This document shows, in pieces, positions 11,245 through 23,575 of a stretch of 64,000 bases of DNA. Source of the stretch: Odobenus rosmarus divergens (Eukaryota > Chordata > Mammalia > Carnivora > Odobenidae); NCBI RefSeq assembly GCF_000321225.1, contig NW_004451414.1, positions 233,932 through 297,931 on the forward strand. Reading direction: 5' to 3'. Every line of letters starts with the position of its first letter. Within the stretch, counting starts at the first letter, position 1. A program made the translations under genes and the position numbers. The notes beneath the pieces were generated by a model. It had not been told where the DNA came from, did not search any database, and saw only the letters and a program-made list of their open reading frames with translations.

Positions 11245-11585
11245 CAACAGTTCTTTTCTAGCAATTTCCGCCAAGGAAATATTTACTGATGAGTACGTTC
11301 AGGGACAGTTACAAGGTTGCTTCTCTGAGAGATATTTTTAACACCAAACAATAGGGGATTGCTTGATTTAGTTGTTTAAAATGATGCTGTAGATGTCCAT
11401 AGCATAAGGTCAGAAAAAAACAGGTGACCATAAATACATTTTTATCCCATTTTTACTCATGTACACACAGACACACATGTACCAACAGACACATACCTCA
11501 GTACACAGTGGGGATAGAGGTATTTTCATTTTCCTCTTTCTTTGTATTTTGTACTGTTTTCTACACTAAAATTACTGTTTATTAC
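11245..11585 (+). mobile_element. Possible old L1/HAL1 3' fragment
   Basis: 'ACCAAACAATAGGGGATTGC' followed by an ATGATGCTGTAGATG block and later 'TTTTGTACTGTTTTCTACAC' recall the 3' part of old L1-class elements. Divergence is high, so the call is tentative. Confidence 0.35.
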
Positions 11586-11689
11586 CAAATCTTAATTTTT
11601 CTTAGTTCATGTGTACAAGATGCAGGAAATAGCCTAGAAACAAGAATAAAATGGGACAGGGCATAAAGTACTTCACCTCTGTCAGGTGA

Positions 11690-11985
11690 TTCTCAAACGT
11701 CACCTAATCGCTGGCCTCCCCAGCCCTCTAAATTGCAACCCTCACCCTTGACACTTCATATCTTCCCCCCGCCAGTATTTTATCTTCACAGCACTGTTTG
11801 CCATGCCATCCAACAGGTCATCATTTCATTTTTTTTCCTCGGTTTTTGCCTTCTCTCCCCACAGAGCAACAGCTCCTTGAGGGCAGGGAGTTGCCTTTGT
11901 TCCCTGCTGCCTGGCTGGGGGTCCCCAGCTCAGTGACTGGCCCTGCACAATGGATGCTCAGTCACTAGCTGTACAAAGCCGACTG
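11690..11985 (+). mobile_element. L2 3' end
   Basis: Carries the L2 order: a CTTCACAGCACTGTTTGCCA region, then GAGCAACAGCTCCTTGAGGG CAGGGA, 'CCCCAGCTCAGTGACTGGCC' and 'ACAATGGATGCTCAGT', matching the conserved L2 tail (stop-and-think block 'CTCCTTGAGGGCAGGG'). Confidence 0.72.
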
Positions 11986-13558
11986 TCAAGGAATAGCTCA
12001 GGCCCCACCGAAAGTCAAGCAAGTTAGATTCTCCCATGTGCTTGGCTTGTGAAAAATGCTTAAAGCAACAAAATAAGGGAGTGGTGTGGGGGGAGGGTAA
12101 CTATATTCAGAGCAAAAAGATACCAATTTGGGAAGTCCACTGAGTAGATGGTATACAGATGAGGAAAATCAACCTTCTCGTTAGCTTCTCTTCAAAGTGA
12201 GGACAGCGAGAAAAGGTAGAAGTACCACTGAAATAAGGCCACTCACCTCTCAAGTGAGGAGGGTATCAAAGTCCATCGATTGCTCTGCAGGAGTCTGGCC
12301 TAGATGATGATCACAGTCGCTGGGAGGACTTCCATCTGCTTTAGGCACCCCTCAACACCCGGGGCTACCTTGTGGTAACGGTCCGATTTATTGTAATTAA
12401 TTGCTGCTCATTTAGAAAGTCAGATCTTTAAGCCTAAGCATTGTATTCTGTTTAACTGTTGAAGTCTCAGAGCCCGTTCTAGCACAAAAAGTCCTCAATG
12501 AGTACATGTTTTATTAATTGCTAAACCACAAGCCAGGGTATTAAGAAAATTTGCAAATTAGTTTATTGATCCACACTGAGGGAACTTTGAATATCAGGAT
12601 TAGAAGAGTAACAAAAGAGAACAGACAACTGATTTTACAGAAGTAGAACAAATACATGGCAACCTGTTCACTGATGTGTTTTGTTGTTGATCTCAGGCCA
12701 AATTTTATACTGAAAAATTGAAGATTTTGTGAGGACCTCAGAAAATAAGTTATGATCAATAGGGGCCGTCCTGAGTTCACTGAGAAATACTCCTGCCTGG
12801 CCCTCCAGAGTTTCTTCTTAGCTCCAGTTAGTAAACATTTTAGAAAATGACCAGGAACTTTTGATTTCTGCAAAGCATCGAATAAGAGCTCCTGTCTTAT
12901 TTTTGTTCACAGTATCCTGCATATAACAGATACTTGATAAAAGTCAATTGTGCAAATGCTTGCAGGAGTATTAACTGAACACTTTCCTTCTAACGTTTTT
13001 TGTATGTCATTTTTTGTCCCCTCTACTAAACCGTGCTCCTCTACAACATCTATTTCTTCTCTCCAGTCAGGTCCACTAACCCTTTGTCGAAGAAATTATT
13101 CCAGCTGTACCATATTACTTTAATTATGGAATTTGAGAATTTCTTTACATCAAATATTAGGCAACATGGAAGCTTGAGATCATCTATCACTTTGGCCTTG
13201 GAGAAGACTCAGACAGGTTAATGGAAGCAATGAAGTAGATGCTAGAGGTCAAGATGAATAGCTTTGTCTTTCCTTGATTTTTCTCTTCCATCTTTTCAGA
13301 ATCAAACTCCAGTTGCATTCCTATTACCCTTTTACTACCCTGGTAGCTACATAGAAATGATACTCATCTGAAAAATTTATTATACTAAGATGTGGAGGAT
13401 TGAATGTTGTATCACCATGGGACTTTTAAAGAAAGAAGACAGAGCAATTATTTACATGTAGTCATGGACATAAAGGCACAGACAATATGCATTCACAAAC
13501 TCGTTCACTTCCTCTCACTCTGATACATATGGATGCTCTGGAAACAGGTCTACACAAG
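11986..13558. other. No confident feature
   Basis: Anonymous sequence. A weak L2-like tail lies near 12440-12530 (CTCAATGAGTACATG). A 110-codon minus-strand open frame (12541-12873) has no recognisable domain, no splice context and is probably chance. Confidence 0.45.
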
Positions 13559-13593
13559 CACATGCATGCATGTGCATGCACACACATACACAC
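13559..13593. repeat. 35-bp alternating purine-pyrimidine tract
   Basis: Every step from 13559 to 13593 alternates purine and pyrimidine, built from GCATGCATG, TGCATGCA and CACACATACACAC. Such tracts favour left-handed Z-DNA, and the TGCATGCA parts are palindromic. Function unknown. Confidence 0.8.
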
Positions 13594-13664
13594 TATTCGG
13601 AAGCCCTGAATGAATTGAATTTTCTCCCTTGTATATGTGTGCTTGAGTAGAAAAGCCTTCTAAG

Positions 13665-13825
13665 GGGAGTTAGGAGGCTTGAATTCTTGTCTTGCATTTT
13701 CTAGCTGGCAAGTTGTGTAATTCTGAGAGACTCACTTTCCTCCCCAGACTCTAGTTTCCTTATAAATTGAAAGGGTTTTAGCATAGGACATTAAGTCTTC
13801 ATAAAGCTGTTGAAAGGGCTGAAGA
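13665..13825 (+). mobile_element. MIR SINE, plus strand
   Basis: AGGCTTGAATTCTTGTCTTG, 'CTAGCTGGCAAGTTGTGTAATTC', 'AGACTCTAGTTTCCTTATAAATTG' follow the MIR order (variable region, CTAGCTGTGTGACC-like core, CAGTTTCCTCATCTGTAAAATG-like core). Confidence 0.65.
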
Positions 13826-14768
13826 AGTGGGCTCTAGGCCAGTCTCTTGAAAGGTCTCCAGAACAGTACAGAACGCCACACCCCTGAGGTAGCTGCTACA
13901 TCTAAGCCCGCCTCTAGAGTTCTGCTGGCCTGTGTCCGGGGCTCTCCACTCTCTGTGTGGCAGTCTGTGGATATTGCCACACCAGAGAACAGACCCCCAG
14001 ACCAGGTATCCAGAGATGAGAGTCAGGTCAGGAAGTTGCCCCTATACCTAGACAGCAGGCAGGCAGACACACACACACAGGATATTAGCTCATCTTGGTG
14101 TTAGAGATTAATCCTCTGCACAAATACCAAACCCAGTGCTTTTTTATACTTGCCCTTGAAGGGTTGGTAAATGTTTGGCTGAGCAGAAGGACAAATACAG
14201 ACAGGTTTTACCACTGGTATTATAATCAGTGACTCAAAAATGATTATCCAATTTACAGCTCAAAATCCAAATTCGTTATACTTTGCTAAGTGTCCAGGGT
14301 TTTGCTGGGACTGCAGGTCCTGGTGTAGAAGACACACATGACTCAAACATCAGCAGTATGTTCTATACACCAGAGAGATTTCTCTGAAACTTCAGTGTAG
14401 GTAGAAAACACGCAGTTTGGCCCCATATTGGGGACCAAGCATGTGAAGTACAGTGTTAGAGGTACCCAGAAAAAGAAAAGCTGGCTTTGGCGTCAATGAA
14501 GTGCTCATACTAAATTTGGATAGAAAAATAAGATGGGCTCGCTTGCAGTTGCATTTCTGCAACTCAACTCACTTTAATTTTCTTAATCATTTATCTAGCC
14601 AAAACTAAGTTTTATATTCTGAAGGTAAAACACACTTCAGTCAAAGAAAAAAAAAAAGCCTTGGTTCATCAGTGTTTGGTGCTAGATAATACCAAGTTAT
14701 ATACACTGAAATTTAGAAGCACATCTAGTCTACTCATAGGGCTACTGAGTTTTTCCTAGTCTCTCCAA
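13826..14768. other. No recognised feature
   Basis: Anonymous sequence with a short CA run at 14070-14082. An 85-codon open frame at 13847-14104 has no motif. Confidence 0.45.
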
Positions 14769-15265
14769 TGTGGTGAGAATAATGGCCCCCAAATATGGCC
14801 CCACACTAATCCCTGAAACCTGTGAAGGAATAGATTCTCCTACATGGCAAAGAGACTCTGAAGGGGTAACAAAGAGCATGGGCCTGAGATGGGGAAATTA
14901 TCCTGGATTATCTGGTGGGACCCATCTTTTCACAGGAGCCCTTAAAATACCCCACTTTCCCCAGCTGAACCGATCAGAAAGAAGTCACATGAGGAGGCCT
15001 CAATCTGCCCCTGCTAGCCGTGGAGGTGGAGGAAAGGCCCCAAGCCAAGAATGCAGACCACCTCTAAAAAACTGGAGAGGCAGGGAAAAGGAATCTCCCT
15101 GAGAGCCTCCAGAAAGGAACGCAGCGTGGCCAGTATCTTGATTTTAGTTGCGTGACATCTGTGTTGGACTTCTGTCCTACAGAACGGTAAGATAATGCCT
15201 TTGTATTATTGAGCCCCTCAGACTGTTGGAATTTGTTACAGCAAGGGGTAGAGAACTAAAACCTC
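14769..15265 (+). mobile_element. MaLR (MLT1-type) LTR, plus strand
   Basis: Well preserved. It starts TGTGGTGAGAATAATGGCCC, has 'CTAATCCCTGAAACCTGTGA', 'TTATCCTGGATTATCTGGTG', GGAAAGGCCCCAAGCCAAGA, 'GAGAGCCTCCAGAAAGGAAC', 'TTGGACTTCTGTCCTACAGAACGGTAAGATAA' (a polyadenylation-like region), and ends 'TTTGTTACAGCAAGGGGTAGAGAACTAAAAC'. It is a solo LTR. The 110-codon open frame inside it is not a gene. Confidence 0.82.
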
Positions 15266-15640
15266 CAGCAGCTTTCCTGTTGATGATGGTCCCCAACTCT
15301 CCAGAGTGGCAGAGGTTGGTCACTTCACACTAACCGTCAAGAAAATCATTCACTATTTGAAAAGAAGTATGGATGAGGCAGGAAGGGCATATAGTTTGGA
15401 GCTGAAGGCAGGTCTCAACCAACAACAAAACAATGTGACCTTGAGAAAAATTTCTTTTCTGAGGTTTAATATTTTCTTTTATATCTGAATAACAAGCCTT
15501 GCTTATTTTGTAGAAGAGTTGAAAATAGATTTAAAAAGGGATAGAAACATGCTTTGTGTATTATACTGTCAAGAACCATTTTTTTCCTCCAAGAAAACAC
15601 GTATTTGTATTATAGTCTTTGTCAAACTTACAGCAGAAAT
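15266..15640. other. No recognised feature
   Basis: Anonymous sequence between two LTRs. No retroviral internal region is visible, so the two LTRs are separate insertions. Confidence 0.45.
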
Positions 15641-16200
15641 GATTGTCTCCCAAATATCCGTTCTTTTTTGCTCTTATGTAAGAATCTCCCAAGTTTTAGC
15701 TGGGAATATGGCAATCGATCCCTTGCAGTCAGGGATGGCTATAGGACTGAAGTTCTAACCAATGGGACATCAGTGACCATTTTAGTAGTCAAATTCTAGA
15801 TGATGCCCTTGATAAAAGGATGGTGCCCTCGCTTCTTCCTTTCACATCCCCACAGGACAAAATGGCTGGGGCAGCAGAGAATCATAAGGAAGAGCATTAT
15901 GCTGGAGCAGGGTGGTCAACAACACAAACAGACCTCTTCATTCATAGAAAATGGCAACAGCAGAGTTGAATAATTCCAACAAAAAAACATATGACCTTCA
16001 AAGATACTTACATTAGCCCTTTATATGGCCCCTACCATAGGTGATAGGAAGTCAAGAATATAGATGAAATATGAGTCTTGGGACAACCTCCTAGAGCAGA
16101 GATGCTCTTCCCCTCCAACGACCTACCAGTTTGGATTTTTATACTAACCAAAAATAAACCTTCTATATTGTTGAATCCGCTATTATTTTATCAGCCACAA
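15641..16200 (+). mobile_element. MaLR-like LTR, plus strand, diverged
   Basis: 'CTAACCAATGGGACATCAGTG', 'TTGATAAAAGGATGGTGCCC', CTTCTTCCTTTCACATCCCC, 'AATGGCTGGGGCAGCAGAGAATC' and a terminal 'AATAAACCTTCTATATTGTTGAATCCGCTATTATTTTATCAGCC' region follow the order of an MLT1-class LTR with its poly(A) signal. The 5' boundary is uncertain. Confidence 0.55.
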
Positions 16201-16235
16201 GTGGGCATCATAAACTAGACTTAATAATAGGAACA

Positions 16236-16503
16236 ATGATGATGATGACAATGACCGTGAGCACATATGGTGCTTACTATATTCTAAGACTCTTCCAAAT
16301 GTATATATTACATATACACATACATTTAATGCTCATAATTCTATAAAGCACCATTTTTATTTCCGCTTGACAGTTGAGGAAGCTGAGGCCCAGCAGTTAA
16401 GTAACTTTTTCAAGAACATACCAAAAAAGTGACAGAACCAGATCTGGACTCCAGTCACTCGGCACCAGCATCCCTGATCTTAACCATACATTAAACTGCC
16501 TCT
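16236..16503 (-). mobile_element. MIR SINE, minus strand
   Basis: On + it has GCTTACTATATTCTAAGACT, 'CTTGACAGTTGAGGAAGCTGAGGCCCAGCAG', 'TAAGTAACTTTTTCAAGAAC', and ends in 'TTAACCATACATTAAACTGCCTC', the inverted MIR order. It covers nearly the whole element. Confidence 0.82.
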
Positions 16504-16964
16504 TGGTAGATCCCACCTGTTTCATTTTGACTGAGCAAATCTAATAGTCAACCTCCTGAAATTCATTTTATCAGGAGACCTATTAGAAACAACAGCTTAA
16601 TCCCAAAATATTGACAAGTAGTGAGTTAGGGCTGGGAATACAAATAGCAATTTGTTTTCTTTTAAATAAAATGTCCTTTTTTATTGTATACCTAATCTTC
16701 AGACTCAGAAATCACCTAAATTATAGATTTTAATTAAGCTTATCAATCTTGTTTGAATTGGGGTAATCTATTTGGAAATAAAGATGAATACAAAGGCAAA
16801 GTTCAGAGACATAAAATGAAGTCTGAGAATTTGTGATAAAGAGGAGGATGGGAGAGGGGGCATAAGAAATGGGGAAGTGGAGACCCTTGTTTCCCTTACC
16901 AGGCACTAGAAACAAATCAGAATACTTGACCTCCTAACTACCTACAAGAGTTTATGTTGAAAAA
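16504..16964. other. No recognised feature
   Basis: AT-rich anonymous sequence with no motif-bearing open frame. Confidence 0.45.
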
Positions 16965-17065
16965 CAGACTCAGGAAAATTGAGCTAGTGGCTCCAGGTCA
17001 CAGAAATAGTCAATGAAACCCAGATCTTTGTTACCACAAGCCAAGCTTCTTTATGCTACAGTGTC
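16965..17065 (-). mobile_element. MIR fragment, minus strand
   Basis: AAAATTGAGCTAGTGGCTCC, 'AGGTCACAGAAATAGTCAATG' and AAACCCAGATCTTTGTTACC mimic the inverted MIR core 'GAAACTGAGG..GGTCACACAGCTAG..AACCCAGATCT'. Confidence 0.5.
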
Positions 17066-19758
17066 TTTAAGAGGATAACAAGAAATAAACAACAAAAATC
17101 CCTGGTAATTCCAGGAAGGAAAAAGCTTAATGAGATGGACACTTATTTAGAGTTTCGACACATGATCAGGCAGGCATTTCAGAAGGCCAGTAAGCACAGG
17201 ACTGGCCCAAGGCTGATCAAGTTTCCATTGGAAAAAAAGGAAAGAAAATCCCCAAATGCTGATATAAGAAATTAAAGTCAGTTCGAGGTCAGAGTCCCGT
17301 AACGAGTACCAGGTCATGACAGAGAAGTTACATCTGTGAGGAAATTGTTAAGCATTAAAAATCCCGGCTGGCATATCTATTTTCACTTCCATGGAGGAGA
17401 TTAGTTGCTGATAAGCTCTCTATTATTGATTTCTCTGAGCCTCGAAGTTCCCCTAAAGATGGAGAATACGATAGGAAGAGCTCCATTACAACTGTGAGGT
17501 TAAATGCAAGGCATTGTGGTTGCCTCAATCGATTCATTAAAAAGCAATGACCTGTAGAACCCACTCACTGTATAATACTACCCCTCAGTTCCATACTGCC
17601 TAGAATTAATAAGGAGAAATAAAAGATTATCTCTCAAAATGAATCTGAATCATGGACTCAGAGTTGACAAGGCCTTTTGGAGATTATCTATTCATTCTGT
17701 AGGTGAGAAACCTCAACTTTCAGGGAAGACATAGGTTACATTGTGCTTTCTTGGTCTTAGAGCACGAAATCCATCTGTTGACAAGCACATTCCAAAACTC
17801 GTGAATGCTATTGTGCTCTGTCTGGAGTTGATTTTGTTTGAGCCATGGATCAGCATTCTGAAATGTTCAGGCGGGAAGATTTGTATATAGAATGCAAAAA
17901 ACAAAAACAATACCAAGAACAGATTTGTATATTTAACACAAAAACCACAAAAGCGATCTTCCTGTAAGTGAACAGTGGTATCTGGTTGGTGTGGTCGAAG
18001 GATAGGAACTGGTGTAGAGGGATGTGGGGCAAGATGTGCCTGGAAAACTAAGCCATGACCTGGTCACCAGGTGCTGTGTAGCCCACCACTGGAAGTTTGA
18101 GTTATTGTTCTAAGTGCAATTCAGGTTATTAAATGGGTTTGGGCTAGGTTATGACATTGCTAATTTCAACCACTCATCTCTTTATTCCTTTTATAATCAA
18201 GCATACTTTTAGACGCCTGGAAAACAAGAAGGTCCATTGATACGTTCTGCCCATGAGAACCTTAAAGTCTATTGGAAGAGGCTGTGCTCTAAAATGTAAC
18301 ACAAGGTAACGAGAAGGGAGCAACAAAGAACGAGACAGACTAGTACTGCATGAGAGGGTCTGCAGAGACAGGAATGGTTAAGTGTGTTCTGTGGCCAAAC
18401 AAGATTTAGTTGTCAGAGTAATTTCATATATGGACTCTCACTTGCTCCTTACAGTAAAACCAGAATATACAGGTCTACCCTCACCATTTCTGAAAGAGAT
18501 ACTCAAGGAAGCCGAAGGACTGAGTGAGACCACACCTCAAGGATGGCAGAGTCCAAGGTCAAGCCTAGACCTTGACAGTAGCAGCTGCTTCCAGTTACAT
18601 GTGGAGAATTGTATAGCATTATGCACACTCAGTAGGAAAGAATTTTGTTGTCTATTAGGAGGTCTAGAACAGAATTAAGGCATATTTCTGCTTTTTACCA
18701 TGAAGGAAAATACAAGAAAGGACTTCTGGTTAGAACACCCCTACAGAGCATACAGAGCTCTGTCAACTACTTTGAGATGTCATCCATTACCTTTCAGGAA
18801 GCAGACAGGATTTTACCTTCCAGTGGAATAGTGGATCGTGGCAGTACTTTAAATCAGCTTCTGAATGAAGAAATGTCTTTTCTCACTGCTATTCTTTCTT
18901 GCTTCCTTCAGTATTATTTTGAGTTCAAAGTTCTGGAGAAGATTCATAAGCAACTAAATTAGCGATAATACATCCCCCCTCATAGAATTGTAGCAAGAAT
19001 TAAAGAAAACACTCTCCTGTATTTGAGGGTGGGAAGTAGATTCTAGGAATTAAGGAGACTTGAAGAGTCTCAACCATCCTCCCAGGATAACTCCAATGGC
19101 TTGCTTGTCCTGAGGCAGGCAGCTGGAGTTGGAGGAAACAAGGCCTAGGATCCAGACATACAGATGTGGGACTTTTGGGACTGTGTGGGACTTTTCGACC
19201 TCTGTGCTGCATGAGAGCCTGAAGAAACATCAGGCATAATCATGAAGAGTTTCCTGGAAGAACTGGTCTGGCAAGCTCTAAGGACTCAGAGAGAAAGGGC
19301 AGAACTAGCCCTCATGAACATTCGGGAAGGAATTCTGGTCCTTGTGGCCCTTCAAAGCACTCAGGAAATAAATAACTTGAATCTCCTATATCCATAAAGC
19401 TGGGAGAATCCTGACCTTCACAGCTGATGGGAAGGAAAACAAAGGAGCATATGCTGGATGCCTTGAGAGGAGACTGACAGAGAGAACACTTGCTAGTATG
19501 GCTGGTATCTTCCAGTAGGCAACCAGCCTGGATGGATAGATTTTTCGGGGCTTAGTAAGCATCATTAGCGTGACTGACAGAACTATGTCCACGTAAAAAG
19601 TGACCCAAGTCAGGATCCCATGTGAGAAGAAGAATATAGAGACAATCCAGAACAAGAAACTCCTGGAAAAACACAACTACTGGAATAGATGGATAGCAGC
19701 TGGTTAAAATAAATGACATTCAATTACAGCACCAATAACCTTTTGAACTATAAAAACT
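17066..19758. other. Repeat-poor anonymous DNA
   Basis: About 2.7 kb without a repeat I can name. Open frames of 60-105 codons (for example 18382-18678 + and 18645-18962 +) have no recognisable domain or splice support. A possible ancient-repeat trace lies at 18240-18330. No RNA gene seen. Confidence 0.45.
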
Positions 19759-19945
19759 TAAGATTTTTTATTTATTTGAGAGGGAGGGAGGGAAGGAGAG
19801 AAAATGAGGGAGCAGAGGGAGAAAGACACTCCCTGCTAAGGAGCCCAGTGGAAGCGGGCAGGGTGCGGGGCTCGATCCCAGGACCTTGAGATCATGACCC
19901 AAGCCAAAGGCAGACACTTAAATGACTGAGCCAGCCAGGTGCCCC
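19759..19945 (-). mobile_element. CAN-SINE, minus strand
   Basis: A-tail as AAGATTTTTTATTTATTTGA at the left, then GAGAAAGACACTCCCTGCTA, 'GGGGCTCGATCCCAGGACCT', 'GAGATCATGACCCAAGCC', and the head as 'GAGCCAGCCAGGTGCCCC' at the right. Confidence 0.9.
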
Positions 19946-20043
19946 TAAAACGTGATTTTTGATCATATAATTTAGTAAACTGAATAGTTCATGGTATTTT
20001 CAGGTATTGACAAAATCAGCATTTCCATCCCATTTATATAAAG

Positions 20044-20062
20044 TGTATGTGTGTGTGTGTGT
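20044..20062. repeat. (GT)n microsatellite
   Basis: TGTATGTGTGTGTGTGTGT, about nine dinucleotide units, followed by an A-run. Confidence 0.85.
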
Positions 20063-20081
20063 AGGAAAAAAAATCCTCACC

Positions 20082-20194
20082 AAAACCTTAAAGGTAGTCA
20101 CCATACATCATTAGTTTTTGATGTAGTGATCCGAGACTGTTTTCATGACTAACATAATAAAATTAAAAAAAAAAACAAAAACCTTAAAGGTAGT
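20082..20194 (+). mobile_element. Tiny twin-primed (5'-inverted) L1 insertion with perfect target duplication
   Basis: A perfect 17-bp direct repeat, AAAACCTTAAAGGTAGT, lies at 20082-20098 and 20178-20194. Between them, 20099-20132 is an L1 3' UTR piece in reverse orientation (CACCATACATCATTAGTTTT, then TGATGTAGTGATCC), 20133-20145 is unassigned filler, and 20146-20164 is the adjacent L1 3' end in forward orientation (TGACTAACATAATAAAATT) followed by the A-tail. Inverted and direct parts are contiguous in the L1, meeting at GTG/TGACTAAC. This is the expected product of twin priming. Confidence 0.92.
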
Positions 20195-23100
20195 TATTTC
20201 AAGATTACCTGAAAAGGAGACATATGCTTCCTTTAAATTTTTGTGTGCTGGATTAATTATATCAAGAACATTATCAGAAAAGCTATATAATCAAAAGTCT
20301 ATTTTTAATGAACAAAAGGACCAATAGTATTAGAATTAAAAGTGCTTCGTAGCCCACAGGATAGAAGATGTGAACAGATAAGCAGTAAGATAGTTTGGCT
20401 TAACTGTAAAATTACTATTTTTATCTGAAGGATTGCATCTTATTAATATTCTTATCGAAAGGCTTGCATCTTCTACCACACACTGACGAGCAGGTGAACC
20501 CGGAGGCTAGGGAAGCAACAGGTAAGGCAGCATCACAGATAGGATACCCCCTTATGTGGTCCTCTTGTCTCAGCTCTGAACTACAACGTGAACTTGTCCT
20601 TACTGATTCTCACATGTATTGCGCACATATTCTTCAGTCAAAAGAGAAGTCGCTGTGTTTCTAAACTGTTGACTATTAAAGAATCATTGCATAAATTATT
20701 AGAGGGATTAAATTTCATTTTTAAGAAATTTTATTAAAAATTTGTAACTTACAAATGTGTATCACTGACTGAATTCTGGGCCAGGAAGAAGTAGGACCAA
20801 TCAGACACTAGCAATGCCCTGATGATGAGCTGCTCATACACACAGAGGCTCGGTTATGCCAACTCTCAGAATTGGGCAACTGAACTCTAGTGACACTTAA
20901 TGAGGCACTTTATAAGCAAAAGAAATCAATTGAAAAAGTGAATTGCCAGTAATTACTGTGACTAGTACTAATTAAAAATGTCTCTAAATGGAGACATGAC
21001 AAGGATATAAAATTCGAATCTGATTACGCAAAAAGCCAGCTCAGGCAAGTTGGGAGGATTGCAGCTTGCCTCAGGTCAATTGTTGGCAAAGAGCCCACTG
21101 GTCCTCAAGCTGCAGAGAGCTCCTCCTCTGCCTTAAATCAACCACCGAGAATACTTAGCTCAAAAGGCACCCAGCAAAGTGCACCTCTACAACTAGAGGG
21201 AGAACTTAATCCGAGTAATCGTGAGCAGAGATTTCTGGAAAGTACATTAGAAGAGAAATGCCCTTAACCTCAGTGCAGTCAGACATTTCCAGAGCCTAAC
21301 ATTATTGAAAGTAGTAAGTACTGATGGAGACACAGTATTTAAAATCTGAACTTTAAACAATTACAGACCCAGTTGTTAAAACTTTGCCTTTTTGTTAAGA
21401 GCCCAGATATAAAGACTATTCTGGCACAGAAGAGTATGGGATATAAATTGCATCAGCTATTTGTGTTAATTGTTTTTGATCTACTGTGACTTTTCTTCTA
21501 CCTTCTTATAAAATATCTCCATTTGGCTGTGGGGAGCATCTTCCCTATAGTTTGGGTAGGGTTGATTTTGCCTCCCACCTCTTCCCACAATGATGATGTT
21601 TAGTCCCAACTTGGCCACCAAGCCCTTCCCATGCCTGACCACAGTTATTAGATCACCATGGCCCGGTCAAGTCACCTCCAAGGCTTGACATGTAGATAAA
21701 TGGGGAGAGAACATCAGCCTTATTCTGGAGTCAGGAGCTAAAAGTATCATCCAAATCTTGAGTTTGGGTCACTATCATTCCTGCCACAGGGTTGGGGGGG
21801 GCGGGGATCAAGAGCTCATGAAAATGAGGTCCTTATTGAGGAGAGTTAAGGTATGAAGAAAACAGGGAAAAGGAGGGAAGAAGATAGGTGGAGGGTGAAG
21901 GGAAGAGGAAGAGCTGTTGTACAACCTTATCTGAGCGCCCTGATCCAGCCAGGCCTGAGTCTTGTGTATTCATGGACTTTCCAGCTGCATGAAAGCTACT
22001 TTTGAGAAAATTTCGTTTGAAATTTATATTATTTGCGTTGGAAACAATACAGCACAAGATACTCATAGTAGCCCTGAGTTACCCCTGAATAGCAACAGAG
22101 GTAACAAATACTCTTCATATCAGAAAAGAATTCATTGGCTCATGGGTTCTACCTATTATTTACATTAATGTAAATTACTGCTCAATGTTTACCATTTACA
22201 GGAGAGACCTGAAGTCAATCTCCTAGTATGAAAATACAGAACTGTATTTTATAGTGGTTACATCTTTATATCGTTAGAGCTAATAGAACTATATAGAATG
22301 CTAGATAAAGCTCTGCAGCTCTTCTCATAGATTGAAAATTTAATCTTACAGGAATCCTCAATTTGCTTAACAGATAATGTAAAGGCATCAAATGTCCTGT
22401 GGCAATACAGGACAGGAGTACATGCAGGATCTCTAATCCTAGGTGGCCTCAGCCCTCATGAAACATCCAGTTGCTGGTCACATTGCCCTTACAAGCTAGG
22501 ATCTCCTCAAATAAGAAATTCTTGCTATTGCACTACCATCTTATACTCAGTCCTATCTGAAAAGAAGCCCAAACACCAAATATTTACTACACATTTTAGT
22601 TTCAGAGGACGAAGCAGCCTCCCCTTGTTCTGAATTCAGCATCATCAAGCTATGCCCTCCTCTGAACATAGAAATTAGAATCCTTCTCCAAATGTCCCTG
22701 ATTAATATCTCTGCCTTCAGATTTCCAGCATTCTGGAGAGCCCATTTACCCCCATTCATGTCTTGACTCTGATTTAATACCCTTTTAATACAAGAGTTTG
22801 GTCTGAAGGTGAAAGCCACAAATCAATTTCCACAAAATTTTAATTCTAACATGCAGGTTCTATCACTCTAGATCAATCTTTTATGCTTGTGTTTTAAAGT
22901 CTCAAATTAAGGAAGAAATTGCTTCAGATATTTTTAAAGGTGATCTGAATTGGACATACCTCAAATCATGATTTCAATTAAGTTTTTGGTTCCCAAAGAA
23001 GCCAGACTACTTTGAAATTACTCCATACAAAACATGGTCTTTAATGCAATTCTTATCAGAATGTGTCATAACCACAGAATTGAGTGATAGATTTATAAAT

Positions 23101-23575
23101 TTGGTATGAAAGCAAATAAGAATGACTAATCTGGCTTGCTTGGAGAAACTAAGTTACCAGGATCCTCTTTATCATTGAAATATTTAAATGTTTCTAAATA
23201 CTTTTATGTGGGTATTATAATGTTCATTTTATAGATAAAGTTCTAAGCAATTTTAGAGTCTGTCTCCTGATACCAACACCTAGAAATTTTGGGCAAGACA
23301 ACTAAAAATATGAGAGAAGTGATCACAGGATTGATAGGCTGCCTGGGGCATTCGCTGACATGAAGAAACTAAATATTTGGTTTTAACAGTGGCAGCAGAA
23401 TTAGAGGGGGAACAAAAATCTTAGACCCTCACAAGTTGGGGCATTAGAATGAAACTTCTGCAAGCGTCCAGGACTATGGCAGGAGGAGAGGCAAGATTAG
23501 TCCTCCCCAGCCTCTGCTTGGGCTGAGGGGGCGGGGGGGAGGTTCCCAGTTAATTTGTAATCCCAAGCTAGCTGT
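20195..23575. other. Repeat-poor anonymous DNA
   Basis: About 3.4 kb with no repeat I can name. A G-run (TTGGGGGGGGCGGGG) lies at about 21792. Open frames of 60-90 codons (for example 22553-22819 -) have no recognisable motif. Old repeats may be hidden by divergence. Confidence 0.45.

Noticed and set aside
12541..12873. 110-codon minus-strand ORF
   Set aside because: Protein-like in parts, but no family recognised and no supporting context.
14770..15102. 110-codon plus-strand ORF
   Set aside because: It is entirely within an MLT1-type LTR.
14769..16200. Two plus-strand LTRs as the ends of one provirus
   Set aside because: They differ strongly from each other and only about 375 bp of non-retroviral DNA lies between them.
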